From Anaeramoeba flamelloides (taxonomy: Eukaryota; Metamonada; Anaeramoebidae), in NCBI GenBank assembly GCA_027625915.1, contig JANTQA010000057.1, positions 4,030,001 through 4,094,000 of the forward strand: a DNA stretch of 64,000 bases, in the 5' to 3' direction. The notes beneath the pieces are model-generated. The model did no database searches. It was not told the DNA's origin and saw only the letters and a list, made by a program, of their open reading frames with translations. This document shows, piece by piece, positions 36,495 through 49,457 of the stretch. The translations under genes and the position numbers were made by a program. Every line of letters starts with the position of its first letter. Position 1 is the first letter of the stretch.

Positions 36495-39400
36495 ATGACT
36501 GAAAATAAAACAAACACAGAAGAAATCAAGAACAAAACAATTATAGGAGAGAAGAAAGATATGTCCGATCCAATGGATAAATCTTATGATCCAATTAAAG
36601 TAGAAGCCTTTTGGTATGAATACTGGGAAAAACAAGGCTTTTTTAAACCAAAGGAAGGCCGTACTGGTAAAAAATTTGTTATTGCATTACCACCACCAAA
36701 TGTTACAGGATCTTTACATCTTGGTCATGCACTTACTGGTGCCATTCAAGACTCACTTGTTAGATGGCATAGAATGAAAGGAGACGAAACTCTTTATCTT
36801 CCTGCACTTGATCATGCTGGTAATTTAATTTACACTTTATTTTTTTTTTTTTTTTTATTTTTACTTTTTTTGTTTTTTTTTTTTTTTTTTTAGTTTTGTT
36901 TTTTTCAGAAATTAATAATTAAAAAAAAAAAAGATAATGAACCAAATCACAACAAAAAGAAGATTAAATTTTTGAATCAAAAAGCTTTGAACAAATTTTT
37001 TGTTTTCCTTTCGATCCAATCCTTTTTATTTACTAAATTTTTCTTCTTTGGATTTTTTGCTTTTTTATTAAATCCCAAAAAAATAAACAAAAACAATGAC
37101 TAATTCCAATGAATTCTTCAACTCAAATTTGAAGAAATTAAAAAAAAAGCAAATAATCGAAAAAGTGTAATTTAAAAATAGAGATTGTTTGATCTTTTTA
37201 AACAGAATTAATACTTTTCGTTTTCTTCTCGTTCGTAAAATCTTTTTTAAAAGTGATAAAATAATTCTAGAGAAAAACGGATAGATCTTGGTTTTCAAAC
37301 TCATCTTTTTTTTCTATTTTTTTTTTTTTGTTTTTGGAAATCGAATTATTAATTCTTTTTGATGAATTTTTTAAAAGTTGTGTAAAAATTTCCAACAAAA
37401 TAAAAAAAATAATTACTACTATTTGTTGCAAAACAAATGTAACAAAATTTTCATTCAGCTTTCTAAGATTGTAGTTTATAAATCTAGTAACACTTCAAAT
37501 TTTTAATTCTTAAAACCAGTTTAAATTATTAATTTACTTTTGAGAATTGGGAACTTTGATGATTTATTTTAATTCTTGGATATGATTTTTTTGGAAAGCT
37601 GAATGAAAATTTTCATCTTTTTATTTTAAAATTAACAGTATTTAACTTACAAATCAAATTAAAAACAACTAATGATTTTAATTAATTAATAACACAATTT
37701 CAGAACAGAAATAATAGTTCTTAAAGAAATTACTACTTGTTGAAAAGATATTTAGTACCTTTTTTCCCATTTATTATGCAAATATTAGTATGTCTCATCA
37801 ATAACAGAAATCACTAGTCTCTGAATCTTTCATGTTTTCAATTAAATTTTTGATTGGGTAATTTCATGTAAGTGTTTATCGATCGAATGCAGCGAAAAAA
37901 TTTACTTTAGGATTATTATTGATAAATCACAAATAAATTAGCACTTTTTTCCTTTTCACCCAAGATTGTGTTTGTACAAAACACTCCCTTTTAATCATTT
38001 AATAAGTAATTCAAATTTGAAAACCTTTGCAAATCTTGAGATTTCAAATTACAAATTATTTATAAATGTTGTCTTGCATGTATCCGGATAATAAAAGGGA
38101 AAAAATTTTCACTTCCTTTTCCATATTTTTCTTTTTCAAAAAAGGGAGTGTTCCAAAAGAAATGGATTGAAATTTGCGATCACTATTTATTTGATTGGGT
38201 ACTTTTCTATTGCATACTTTTGGATCAACTAACGACTTTAAATGAAAGGAATTTTACAGAATTGAAAAAAGCAATAATAAGCTGTAATTTTATCCCAGTT
38301 TAAATTTCAAATACCAGTAAAAAAGTCAGAATTTAATTTTCATAAATCAATCGATTGTGAATTCAACATTCATTGCATATTTGTTTAATTCTTTTTTATT
38401 GTAATACCAATTCTTTCAACAAACCAATGAATTTACAATGATTTGAATTTTAAATCTTTGAATGAATTTATGAAATTTTTTTCTTTAATTACACCTTTCT
38501 CTCCATAAATAAATTAAAGAATTAAATTTTTAATTTGCTTTTCAAAAAAATTTTCAATATTTTTTGATATTTTTCATCTGAATATTGAGAATTATATTTT
38601 AAATTTGTCTAGAAATGCAGATTGGCGCTATAATTCTTTAATTTTTTTTTACTAATAAATTTATTTTTTTAATTGATCAGATTAAAATTTTATAACTTGT
38701 TTTGGTTTTTAAAACATACCTGAAAATTGAATATTTACAAAATGAATAACTCAAATTGGTAAAAATGTAAAAATATTCCAAAAAAAATTCAAAATAAAAA
38801 GAAATTAATAGAAAAAATTTAATCTAATCAATTAAGAAAAATAAATTTACACTTAAAAATAGCAAAAAATAAATTATGAAAAAACAAATTTGTATATTAT
38901 TTTATTAAATAATAAAATTATTAGAGAAAGAGGATTAAAAACAAAATTGACTTTATATTTTGAAAAATTGAAACTATTTTGTTTTCAATATATATTTTAT
39001 AAGAAATCAACTTTTAATAAAGCAATATGATAAAAAGATAATTCAAGATAACAAATAAATTATCTTTAAAAATTTCTTTAATTAAAAAAATAATTCTTCA
39101 AAATCATGATTTTGAGTCAATTTCTTTATTAAAAAAAAACTATTTTTAAAAATAAAATTTATAAATATAAAAAAATTAAAAAATAATAATAAAATTAAAA
39201 TGTAATAAAAATATCAAAATATCAAAAAATAATACAAATATAAATCAAAAAAAAAACAAAAAAACAAAAAAACAAAAAAAACAAAAAAAACAAAAAAAAC
39301 AAACAGGAATTGCAACTCAATCTGTTGTTGAAAAGAAATTACTTCGAGAAAAGAATATAACCAGACAAGAACTTGGAAGAGAAAAATTTATAGGCGAGAT

Positions 39401-42026
39401 CTGGAAGTGGAAAGAGAAATATGGGGGAAGAATTAACAAGCAACTCCGAAAGTTAGGCTCATCATTAGATTGGGATCGAGCCACATTTACAATGGATAAA
39501 AAATTAAATTATGCAGTAAACGAGGCCTTTATTCGACTCCACAAGGAAGGTATCATTTACCGATCAACTAGGTTAGTCAATTGGAGTTGTCGATTAAAGA
39601 CAGCGATTTCCGATATTGAAGTCGAATATAAGGACATCAAATCCAAGACATATTTGAGCATTCCAGGGTATGGAAATAAGAAATATCCATTTGGTATTTT
39701 GACTGAATTTGCATATAAAATGGAAGATGAAACCTTGGAGCCACTCGTTGTAGCTACCACTCGACTTGAGACAATGCTAGGTGATACTGCCGTTGCTGTT
39801 CATAGCAAGGATGAAAGGTATATTAAATACCAAGGCAAATTTGCGATCCACCCCTTTTCCAAACGAAGGATCCCAATTATTTGCGACGACGTCTTAGTTG
39901 ATCCAAAATTTGGAACTGGTGCCGTGAAGGTCACACCAGGGCATGATCCTAATGATTACGCCACAGGTAAAAGACACAATTTGGAGATCATCAACATTTT
40001 AAATGACAATGGTACAATCAATGCCAATGGCGGACAGTTTGAAAATTTGAAAAGATTTGAAGCAAGGGTTGAAGTTGCCAAGAAACTTGACGAAATGGGC
40101 CTACTGAAGGGAGAAACAGTAAATCCCATGAGAATTGGATTTTGTACAAGGTCTGGTGATATCATTGAGCCAATTGTTAAGCCACAGTGGTTTGCAAATT
40201 GCGATGAAATGGCGAAAAGGGCAGTTAAAGCTGTAGAGGAAGGAGAATTGAATATCTACCCAGAAAACCATAAGCAAGTATGGTTTAACTGGCTAAACAA
40301 CATCAGAGATTGGTGTATCTCAAGGCAATTATGGTGGGGCCACCAAATCCCAGCATACTTTGTCGACTTGGAAGGACACGACAGAAGCAAAACAGAGCAT
40401 TGGGTTTCTGCACACACCGAAGAGGAAGCCAAAAAGATTGCCTCAGAGAAATTCAAGATCCCACTTGAAAAGGTTGTTTTAGAACGAGACCCAGACGTAT
40501 TGGATACCTGGTTTAGCTCTGGGCTGTTCCCATATTCAATTTTGGGATGGCCAAATGAAGAATCCGAAGACTTGCAAAAATTCTACCCAACATCGTTATT
40601 AGAAACCGGCAAGGATATCCTCTTTTTCTGGGTAGCACGAATGGTAATGTTGGGATTAAAGCTCACCGACAAGTTGCCCTTTACAGATGTCTATTTACAT
40701 ACAATGGTCAGAGACGCACATGGAAGGAAAATGAGTAAATCCCTCGGTAACGTTGTTGATCCATTAGACGTAATTAAAGGGATCAATTTGGAGGATCTAC
40801 ACAAGACATTGTACACCGGTAATTTAAGCGAAAAGGAAGTCAAACTCGCCATCAAGGGACAAAAAAAGGACTTCCCTAAGGGTATCCCACAATGCGGCTG
40901 CGATGCCTTAAGATTTGGACTATGCGATTACACATCGCAAGGAAGGGATATTAATTTGAATATCAACAAAATTAAATCCTGTAGACAATTTTGTAACAAA
41001 CTATGGAATGCCACCAAATTTACTTTAATGAATATTGGCGAGGGATTTACCCCCTTAGAAACCGAATCCAATTTCGAAGATTTAAATTTGCACACAGAGG
41101 GATCCTTTTTAGATCGATGGATCCTTTCCAAGGTCAATAAAGCAATCATCAAATGTAACAATGGGTTTGAAAAATATCAATTTAATGAAGTTACAGAGGC
41201 TTGCTATCATTTCTGGCTTCATGAATTCTGTGATATCTATTTGGAAAGTACCAAAACGTTAATGAAAGTTAAAGAAGAAGATTTTATCGAGAGCAAAACC
41301 GGTAAAGAGCAATGGGAAAAAACCAAAAGACAACAAACCATTTCCAAAAATATTCTGTTCCGATGCCTCGATATCGGCTTGAAACTTTTGCACCCAATAA
41401 TGCCATTTGTCACCGAAGAGCTATGGCAACGAATCCCTAAATTGAAAACCCATCAAGAAACAATAATGGTTGAAGACTACCCAGAAACAATCCCCGTTTG
41501 GAACAATAGCCAAGAAGAGTCCCTCTTGGACGGAATCAAAAGTATTATTCACAGCGTACGTTCCACAAGAGAGCAATATTCACTCACAAAGATTAAACCT
41601 CAAATCTTTTTAGCATTCACCGAATCATCAAAGTTAAAGGAACTCTTACAAAAGGACACACAAGCAGAAAACTTAATTCTATTTCTTGGTAAGGTCTCCA
41701 AAATTGAATACATCGACCAAAAGAAGGAAAATAAGCCAAATGGTTGCGTCGTAGATATTATCGGAGATACCTGTATTATTTATATGCTTTTACAGGGCTT
41801 GATCGAGATTCCAGTCGAAATTAAAAAATTAAATAAAAAAAAAAATAAAGCAGAGAAAGACCTTCAAAAGGTTACAAGAAGAACTAAAGCTAAAAATTAC
41901 GAAAACAAAGTTCCTCAACATATACAAAAGAAAAATTCCGAAATGATCACCAGTTTGGAAAAGGAAATTAAGGATTTTGATTTTGCAATTGAAAATTTAA
42001 CTGAATTGTTGGATGAAAAAAATTAA
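36495..42026 (+). CDS. Valyl-tRNA synthetase, two exons
   Basis: Exons inferred at 36495-36819 and 39307-42026; the 2487-base intron interrupts the Gly codon of DHAGIATQ. The product is about 1014 residues, typical for ValRS. It charges tRNA-Val and clears mischarged Thr. Class I motifs: [15 protein letters not shown] (HLGH at 75-78) and KMSKS at 583-587 ([14 protein letters not shown]). The editing (CP1) domain shows [16 protein letters not shown] and [33 protein letters not shown] and [15 protein letters not shown] also fit ValRS. The [20 protein letters not shown] insertion is the form found in eukaryotic and proteobacterial ValRS. The C-terminus ends in the Lys/Glu-rich coiled-coil arm. 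There is no clear organelle-targeting sequence; the start lies 22 codons before the alternative Met of MSDPMDK. Same orientation as GlnRS and 2.1 kb downstream of it. Confidence 0.97.
37330..37405 (+). repeat. Repeat shared with GlnRS intron 2
   Basis: Counterpart of 27147-27220. It is followed within a few bases by family 3 copy 3 without the extra repeat seen in GlnRS. Confidence 0.65.
37417..37640. mobile_element. Inverted-repeat element family 3, copy 3 (ValRS intron)
   Basis: Left arm TACTATTTGTTGCAAAACAA then CAAAATTTTCATTCAGCTTT; right arm GGAAAGCTGAATGAAAATTT then AAAATTAACAGTA. About 224 bp. Confidence 0.78.
37980..38152. repeat. Short inverted-repeat pair in ValRS intron
   Basis: AACACTCCCTTTT at 37980-37992 is the exact inverse of AAAAGGGAGTGTT at 38140-38152. 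It could be the ends of a 173-base MITE; no second copy or clear target duplication was seen. Confidence 0.45.
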
Positions 42027-42081
42027 TTTTTTTTCGCTTTGACTTTTAATTATTATTATTAGTATTTTTTTTTTTTTCTTT

Positions 42082-42121
<40 letters not shown>

Positions 42122-43606
42122 AGAACTTATTTTTAATTTTAATTTGATTGAATTTTTAATTATTAGATTATTTATTAAAAATTGATTTGTTTGTATTCTC
42201 TATTTTTTTAGATTTCTCTTTTTATTTATATTTTTATCATTATTGCTTACTATTTAGAACAATTTATTAATAAAAGTAACTAAAATTATAATTTTTTTTT
42301 TTTCATATATTTTAATATTATTTTTTTATAATGTTGTAAATAGAAAGTAGTAAATTTTTAATTAATTCCTTTGTCCTCCCATAAAATATTAAGTTGAATT
42401 TTTGATAATTAGTTTGAGGGAAAAAAAAATTCTTAATCATAATAAAATCATTTTTATCATTAATAAACTAAAATTCAAAATTTTCCATACAGTTAAAACA
42501 GTCAAAAGAATCACAATTAATACAATTTCATTCAAATTGGAAATAATTTTGATTTTTGCAAAATATCAAAATCTTTTTTTCTTCTTTTTCTTTTTGGTTT
42601 TCCTTTATATTTTTTGAATTACTTATCCTGTTTCATTAGATCAATGGATTTTTTCAAATATTTGATATACAGTTAAAGTTGAGTTGTTTTAAATAGAAGG
42701 ATTCTAAAAAAAAATTAGTTGGTGGTATCTAATCATTTAATCGATCAATATTCCAAACAAAATTTTTACAAATTTATAAATGTAATTGTTTTCTTTTGCT
42801 CTCTCCAAAATTTTTACACTTCTTGATTTATTAAATTAGATAATTATTTATTTTTTTGTTTTGTGAGTATCGTAATTTATAAAGAATCGTTATTATTTCA
42901 ATTAGTAAATGGTTTTAATTTGTTATTTATTCTATAATTGATGAAATAGGATTCTTTGCTTAGAGAATTGAATTTTTGTGTATCAACAATTTTGAATTCA
43001 GGTTTATATCAATCTAAACTATTCTTTAAGTAAATAAAATTGTAAGTTTCAGAATTTTATTTCTTAAACTATTCATTTAACAATTGAGATAAAAAATAAC
43101 AAATGATAAATTTTTTCTTTTAAATATGATTTAAAAAAAGGAGAAAGGGTTGATAAATAGGATCCCATTCTCATCTTTTCTTTTTTGCACTTTTAGCTCT
43201 AATTAATTTTGTAAAAAAAAATAAAATCATTTATCTAAGCATTTTGAAACTTATGTAGATGATGGTTGGTATATTACATTAGTAATTTTAATCCCTTTAT
43301 AAAATAATAAGGAAAGGATCTCCATTTTATCTTTTCTCTCTTCTTTTTATTTTTAATTTCCAAAATTTTACTTCCATTTAAACTTTTTGGATTCTTTAAG
43401 TGAATGATAAACGAAAAAAATCTTCAAAGTAAATTTAATAGAAAATCAAAAAAAAAAACGTATCTAATCTTGAAATTGTAAAAATAAAGAAAAAATCTGA
43501 TTATTACAAAACAAACTTACTTTTAACACTCTTTTCAGAAATGAACTATTGTTTTTAAAATTTTTGATCCATTTTTCTTCTTTATTGAAAAGTTCAAAAT
43601 ATATTA

Positions 43607-44859
43607 GAGGTTTTGATGATAACATATATTATCATGATATTAACAATAAAATCGCGATAATATTAAAAATCGTGATTAGTCCAACTTTATCGTGAAAAAT
43701 CATAAAATCGCGATATTCAACATTATCGTGATATTCACATTATCGCGAAAAAATGAAAAATTATTTTTTTGAGATCACCTTAAAAAAATCTCTTGACTTT
43801 TACAAAGTCTTAATACTTTTACAACACTTTTCCCTTTCATAAATGTTTGAAAATGTTTGTAAGGGTTTTGTACTATCTTCAAGTGTTTTAAAGTTTTGAA
43901 AGACAGAAAACTTTGATAAAGGACATGAGTTTGGTTTGTACTAGAAAAAAATTGTTTTCTTTTCATTTTTTTTTTTAACAAAATATCAAATCTCAAACAA
44001 ATTTTATGATCAAACTAATAATTACCCATTCCAGCATATAATTGAATATAAAATAGATGTGTTTTCTTACAATGGAGTTGTTACATTCACAATTTTAAAT
44101 AGCCAAAAAGAATAAAGAATAATTTTCCTTCTTATTGGTGATCGATCAAAACGAACCAAAAAATTCGAAGCTCTTATTGTGTTTTCTGTCCAATACAAAG
44201 GTGCTCATAGAAGAAAAAGAAGAAAAATACAAATATATAAAAAATCTTAATAATTGGTGATCATCTTCTGAAAAGGATGTTGTGAAAGCTAATGAAAAGT
44301 TATCCACCCTTTTTAGCTTTCGGAGAATTTTGAAAATCTTTTAACCCAAGAACACATTCTTTAAAGAACGGGCAAAGCGCTGGTTTTTTTAGAAGGTCTT
44401 TTATTCGACTCAATTTACAACACCATGATTAACTGAAAAAATATTTATTTCTCTTTATTTCTTATTGTTGTTGATCTTAAAGGATCGATAGGTTTGTCAA
44501 CCAAATAAAATGAAAACACAACAAAACTCTTGGATCTGATCCTTGATTGGATCAAGTATCTTTTTTGTTGTTTTTTCAAAGAATGACTTTTTTTCGCCTA
44601 ATCTATTTTTTGATCAAAAATAATTTCTTTTTTAAAAATATTTCTCAATTAACCCAAAAACCCATCAACTATTTTATCGCGATTACTTTTTAATCGCGAT
44701 ATTTTGGAATTTATCGCGATTTTATAGAATTATCGCGATTTGTTATATTAACGCGATAATATTGAATATCGCGATTTTCTGATATTATCGCGATTTGATG
44801 CAAATTATCACGATTTTTGTAACTTTATCGTGATTTAATCATGTTATCATCAAAACCTC
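43607..44859. mobile_element. 1.25 kb element with TCGCGA iteron arrays at both ends
   Basis: The outer termini are inverted: GAGGTTTTGATGATAACAT on the left, ATGTTATCATCAAAACCTC on the right, each flanked by TA. Inside each end is an array of TCGCGA-type sites (variants TCGTGA, TCACGA, ACGCGA). Left-arm sites start at about 43632, 43652, 43670, 43690, 43708, 43726 and 43743. Right-arm sites start at 44677, 44694, 44714, 44733, 44751, 44769, 44788, 44808, 44828 and 44847. Spacing is 17-20 bases. The 900-base middle has no frame over 75 codons, so the element appears non-autonomous. Repeated sub-terminal binding sites with a TA target recall DNA transposons; the superfamily is not identified. 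Confidence 0.8.
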
Positions 44860-44936
44860 TATTATATTTCTGAATTTCCAAAAAAAAGATTATTTTCTTT
44901 AATATAGAAGAAAGATATATTTTTATATGTGAATAG

Positions 44937-45193
44937 CCTAATAAAAAAAAATTTTTATAACATCTATATAACATTTTTATAACAAAATTTCCTTTTACAT
45001 GATGATTTTTTCAATTTTTTTTGAAAAAAATATTCTTATAACGGGCTTATAACATGTTACAATTTTTACAACACATTTTATAACAATATTTATGTTATAA
45101 AAATTTTTATTATAAAAATTTATAACATTTTAAAGGTTTATAACAACTTTACAACACGTTTATAACATGTTATAAAAATTTTTTTTTATTAGG
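44937..45193. mobile_element. 257 bp inverted-repeat element rich in TTATAACA
   Basis: Left end CCTAATAAAAAAAAATTTTT followed by ATAACAT; the right end is its inverse (ATGTTATAAAAATTTTT...ATTAGG). Inside, TTATAACA and its inverse recur many times. It lies 77 bases after the TCGCGA element. No second copy was seen in the window. Confidence 0.7.
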
Positions 45194-47591
45194 TATAAAT
45201 GTCTAAAAATATACTATAAAAATAAAATCACAAATTTTTTTAATCTGCCCGTTTAAAAATTATATCTAATTTCATAATAATTTACAATAATTATTTCAAG
45301 TCTTTGAAAATAAAATATAATTTCTTTATTCAATCCAGAGTTCGAAACAATTTTTTATTTTTGGTTTAAAAAAAAAAAACGAAAACAACCAAACCATTAA
45401 AATTAAAAAATATTCCCCCAATCACTTTATTAAAATCTGAAAAATTCAACAGTAAATAAAATAAATACCTTTTTATACATTTTTTATAATCAATAAGTAA
45501 TAATACAGTCATAATTGTTTCAGTAAGTTCATAATAACAAAAAAATCAAATCATTCAATTAATTTTATTATTATCTCTCAATTTTTTAAATATTTTCAAA
45601 TAAATAAAATGAATTCAAATTAATAATTTTAATAATAAAAAATTAATAAATATTAAAAAAAAAATTACAAATATCTGATTTTGAATGATAATAATTGTTT
45701 ATAATCTAAATATTTGTAAAAAATATTAACTAATGATGCCAATTTCAAGAAATTCAATAAAGTCTCCAAAATAAAATAAATTCTGAATTTTTTTAGATCT
45801 CCAAAGATTCAAAATTTGATTTTTTTTATTGTATTTTTAAAATAAGACCAAATTTGAAATGGTATTTGTTTATATAAACTACCAGAATTTACTCAAATTG
45901 ATATTTCATAAAAATAAAAATGTATTGTAAATTTCTCTTTTTATTTTTCATTATTTCAATCCAAAAATACAATCAAAAAGGGTCAAGTTTTTTTTTTAGA
46001 GTTGAAAATTTAATTGGGATAAAAAAAAAGCTTTTTAAAATTATTACTCAGTTCTTTAAAAGTTGATAAATGATTTTATTATATAAAGTTTTATTGAATT
46101 CCTGAGAAAAATAATTACTCTATCAACTTATATATATAAAAAAAAAAAAAATAGTAACTAGTCTATAAAGGCGTCCAGTTCCTGAAGAATGTGAAAAAAA
46201 TAATAATATATTGAGTGTGAGACTTTTAATTTTTATTATAAAGTGATTCGATCTTCAATTGGTTAAATTTTAATAGAGGTCTAGCAATTAAAAAAATTCA
46301 CATTTTTGGAATTTATTTTTTTTTTTTCCAAAATCTGTATTGAAGAGTCTAAGACAAATTAATTGGTAGGGAAGATATACAAGGAAAAAGTGTGATTTTT
46401 ATTTTGTCATATGAGTATTTTTATTTCGGTTTGGTTTTATTTTGAGCTTTTAAAAAACTTTTTTTGGAAGTAAATAAATAGATTTAACAAAAGATATAAT
46501 TTTTTTTTACTCCTTTAGTTAAAATAAAGCTTGCAAAAAAATTTAATCCCTGTTTCAAAATAAAAAGCATATTATTTTGTTATAGAAACCTATACATCAA
46601 TCTATCAAAGAAACTAACAATAAACCCTAATTAAATATGGTATTTGTTTCTTAAAGTTCTATTATTCAAAAATAAATTCTAAAAATTTAGGATCAAATTG
46701 CAAAATTTATCTGAAAAAATAGAGTAAATTTTTAATAAAAAATTTTATCATAAAAAAAACAAAAAATTTCAAAAAAATTGAGAATAATTCTGAAAAATTT
46801 TCAACAAATTTCATTACTAATTTAAATTTTACTGAAAATATCAAGACCTTTACTTTCAAAATTGATTAGAATTTAGGTATACTATTTGGTAGTCAATTGT
46901 ATGTTGCCTTGGAACAATAAGAAAAAAAAAGCACGGATAATATTTTGAAACACAGATTATAGTAGGTTATAACACATTATTTTGTTTTGTTTACAACCCA
47001 AAATTTTTCATTATTTTAACTCACCTTCCAATCTATTAGTATTAAACTCTTCACTTTGGAATATATATTAAAAAAATAAACAACTTTTAAACCACTATGA
47101 AAATTAATATCAATTCAAAAATCGATCATAAAAGAACCAAAATTAATTATCAACGTTCACTTAATACAAAATAAACTTTTTTCAAATTTCACATTGACTT
47201 TTCGCTTTAAAGTGTTTTACAATTAATCTGAGAAACACAACTTTCAAATTTAACAGACTCACTAAAGAGAAAAAGGATAACAATACAAATAAAAATTATC
47301 GTTTGGGTAATTTATTTCCAAGTATCATTACAAAAAATTATTTAACTTTAATAAATCTTTTAGCCTTTATAAAACTTTCAAAAACTTTCAGACAATTTAC
47401 AAACCTTTGTAACACTTTTAAAGGGAAGATTTATTGAAAATGTGAAAAGCTTTGTCAAAATCTATGTGATTTTTTGTCGTGTTTTTGGGATCTTGAAAAC
47501 CATTTTTTAGTTTGCAAATATTTTATCTTTTCACCATCCGATAAATCCTGTGCCACAAACACAACAAAAACGAAAGTCAAACCTAAATTAA

Positions 47592-49457
47592 ATGTTTGTA
47601 GCAACCCTAATTCAGGAACTCAAAAAAAGAAAAGCCCCGAGAACATATATTTTAGCAGATTCGCCAATCTATGAAAACAAGCGACCAAAACCAAAAAAAA
47701 TCTATCATGATCAAAAAATCCATATCTGTTGCAACAAAAGTGGATTAACAATTCTGAAATTAAAGGAATTGATCAGGTCAGGTGAAAAGATTACAAAATT
47801 GGGCAAAAACGGGCATTCTTGTCTCCACATATATTGTTCGCAATGTAAAATTGAATTGCAAATGGTCAAATTTTTCCTCAAAAAGAAGCTCGATCCCAAC
47901 CTGCAAACACTTGATCGAGGACTAACAGCTGTCCATTTAGTTTGTATGAATTCTCAAGACTGTGGTGTCTTAAGAGCTTTACTACAGCATGGAAGCAAAC
48001 TAAATATCCGCAACAAATATGGATATACAGCGCTGCAGTTGGTGATCAAGAACTCGCCAGATTTTGAAATGGTTCAAGTCTTGCTAGAATATGGATCAAG
48101 CCCGAATTTGGAAACGCCAAAGGGAAGAACCTGTTTAGAGCTGCTGTGTGATCAAAATAGTGTCTCACCTGCACTTTTAGAAATGATGCTTGGGTGGTAC
48201 AAGCAAAATAATGTTCGAATGAAACTATCAAAAAATGAGCAACGGATCGGATTGTTGATGGCAAGACATCAAAACATTAATCTTAAATCTATAAAGATGC
48301 TGGTGAACGAAACAGAGATTGACACCATGTCTACAAACGTTAATGGTGAGACGATCTTGATCCTATTAATCAAGAATTTCAATAGCACACGAACAGGAAT
48401 GGATAGCGATTTTTTGGAAATCATTTCAGAAATCATGAACCGAAACAAGAACCATCTTTTCCATAGTGACTTCAAGCAGAGAACTGCTTTCCATTATTTG
48501 TGCGCCTCGGGGTGTCCCTATTTACCGTTCTATAAAATGTTTTTGGATCGAATAACAGAAGAAAAAGAGAAAAAAAGGCTCTTAATGTCACTTGATCTCT
48601 ATCGAAACACTCCTCTTCATTTGTATTTAAGCCAACCGATAATATGTTGGGAAATTCTTCAGCTGCTGATCCCAAACGAGGAGATCCTTTTCCTTGATAA
48701 CGTATTTGGCAGCAACCCATTGATTTTATTAGCGAGCCATCGAATCATGAATGAAAAAATTGTTTATATTTTTGAACAATTTTTGTTACAGCCAAAAATT
48801 AATCTGTTTCACCATAACGATGAGTACGAAAATGTTTTGACCTATATTTGTCAAATCCATAACTTGATGGAATTTCAATTTTTTAAAAAATTTTTTTCCT
48901 TTTTCGCAAAGACCATCAAAGAAAATTTCCGATCCAATGTAATTCCTTTCATTTTTTCTTTGGTCGACCATACGGTGTCATTATTTTTATACGAGGCAAT
49001 TGACTTTGTATTAAAGAACGGGGTTTCCATTTTAAATACCGACACGAATAAAAATAACATATTACATAAGCTTTTAAGTGACGAAATTTTCAATGAGCAG
49101 TTATTCAATTACTTTCTTAGAACGAAAGAAATCAAGCAATTAATTAATACAAAAAACCAATATGGGGTTACACCTTTTCATTTAATTTGCAGAAAGCCTC
49201 ATTTAAGAAGTAATTATCTGGCAAGGTTTATCAAATTAAATGCTGACGTGAATTTAATTTATATGAGCTGGAAGAAAAAGAAATCTCCTTTAATAATATG
49301 CCTCGAAGAGGATCCAAAGATCGAAATAATAAAACTATTAATTCAAAGTGGTTCAGATTTAGACTTTCGAAATGAATCCAATCAAACACCCCTTTTCAGA
49401 ATTGTAAAAATGTTATCAAAGATTTTAAATCCCAGAAAGAACTATTTTTTGTTTTAA
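47592..49457 (+). CDS. Ankyrin-repeat protein
   Basis: A 621-residue single-exon frame; a TAA directly precedes the ATG, so the start is well bounded. After a basic N-terminus (about 1-60) come degenerate 33-35-residue ankyrin repeats. The clearest are at about 72-104 (KNGHSCLHIYC), 107-140 (GLTAVHLVCMNS...LLQHGSKLN), 142-175 (YGYTALQLVIKNS...LLEYGSSPN), 335-350 (NTPLHLYLS), 489-500 (NILHKLLSDE), 523-556 (YGVTPFHLICRK) and 565-592 (LLIQSGSDLDFRN). The middle (about 195-480) is more diverged. Ankyrin arrays bind other proteins; no catalytic domain, zinc finger or membrane segment is visible, so partner and location are unknown. The frame ends just after a partial repeat (NESNQTPLFRIV), so it may be C-terminally shortened relative to relatives. 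Confidence 0.88.
   Translation: MFVATLIQELKKRKAPRTYILADSPIYENKRPKPKKIYHDQKIHICCNKSGLTILKLKELIRSGEKITKLGKNGHSCLHIYCSQCKIELQMVKFFLKKKLDPNLQTLDRGLTAVHLVCMNSQDCGVLRALLQHGSKLNIRNKYGYTALQLVIKNSPDFEMVQVLLEYGSSPNLETPKGRTCLELLCDQNSVSPALLEMMLGWYKQNNVRMKLSKNEQRIGLLMARHQNINLKSIKMLVNETEIDTMSTNVNGETILILLIKNFNSTRTGMDSDFLEIISEIMNRNKNHLFHSDFKQRTAFHYLCASGCPYLPFYKMFLDRITEEKEKKRLLMSLDLYRNTPLHLYLSQPIICWEILQLLIPNEEILFLDNVFGSNPLILLASHRIMNEKIVYIFEQFLLQPKINLFHHNDEYENVLTYICQIHNLMEFQFFKKFFSFFAKTIKENFRSNVIPFIFSLVDHTVSLFLYEAIDFVLKNGVSILNTDTNKNNILHKLLSDEIFNEQLFNYFLRTKEIKQLINTKNQYGVTPFHLICRKPHLRSNYLARFIKLNADVNLIYMSWKKKKSPLIICLEEDPKIEIIKLLIQSGSDLDFRNESNQTPLFRIVKMLSKILNPRKNYFLF

Larger units (their letters stand above)
42027..47591. 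other. Intergenic region between ValRS and ankyrin genes
   Basis: Starts with T-rich 3' sequence including an uninterrupted run of 37 T at 42084-42120. It contains the TCGCGA-array element and an adjacent small inverted-repeat element. No gene was recognised. Confidence 0.6.
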
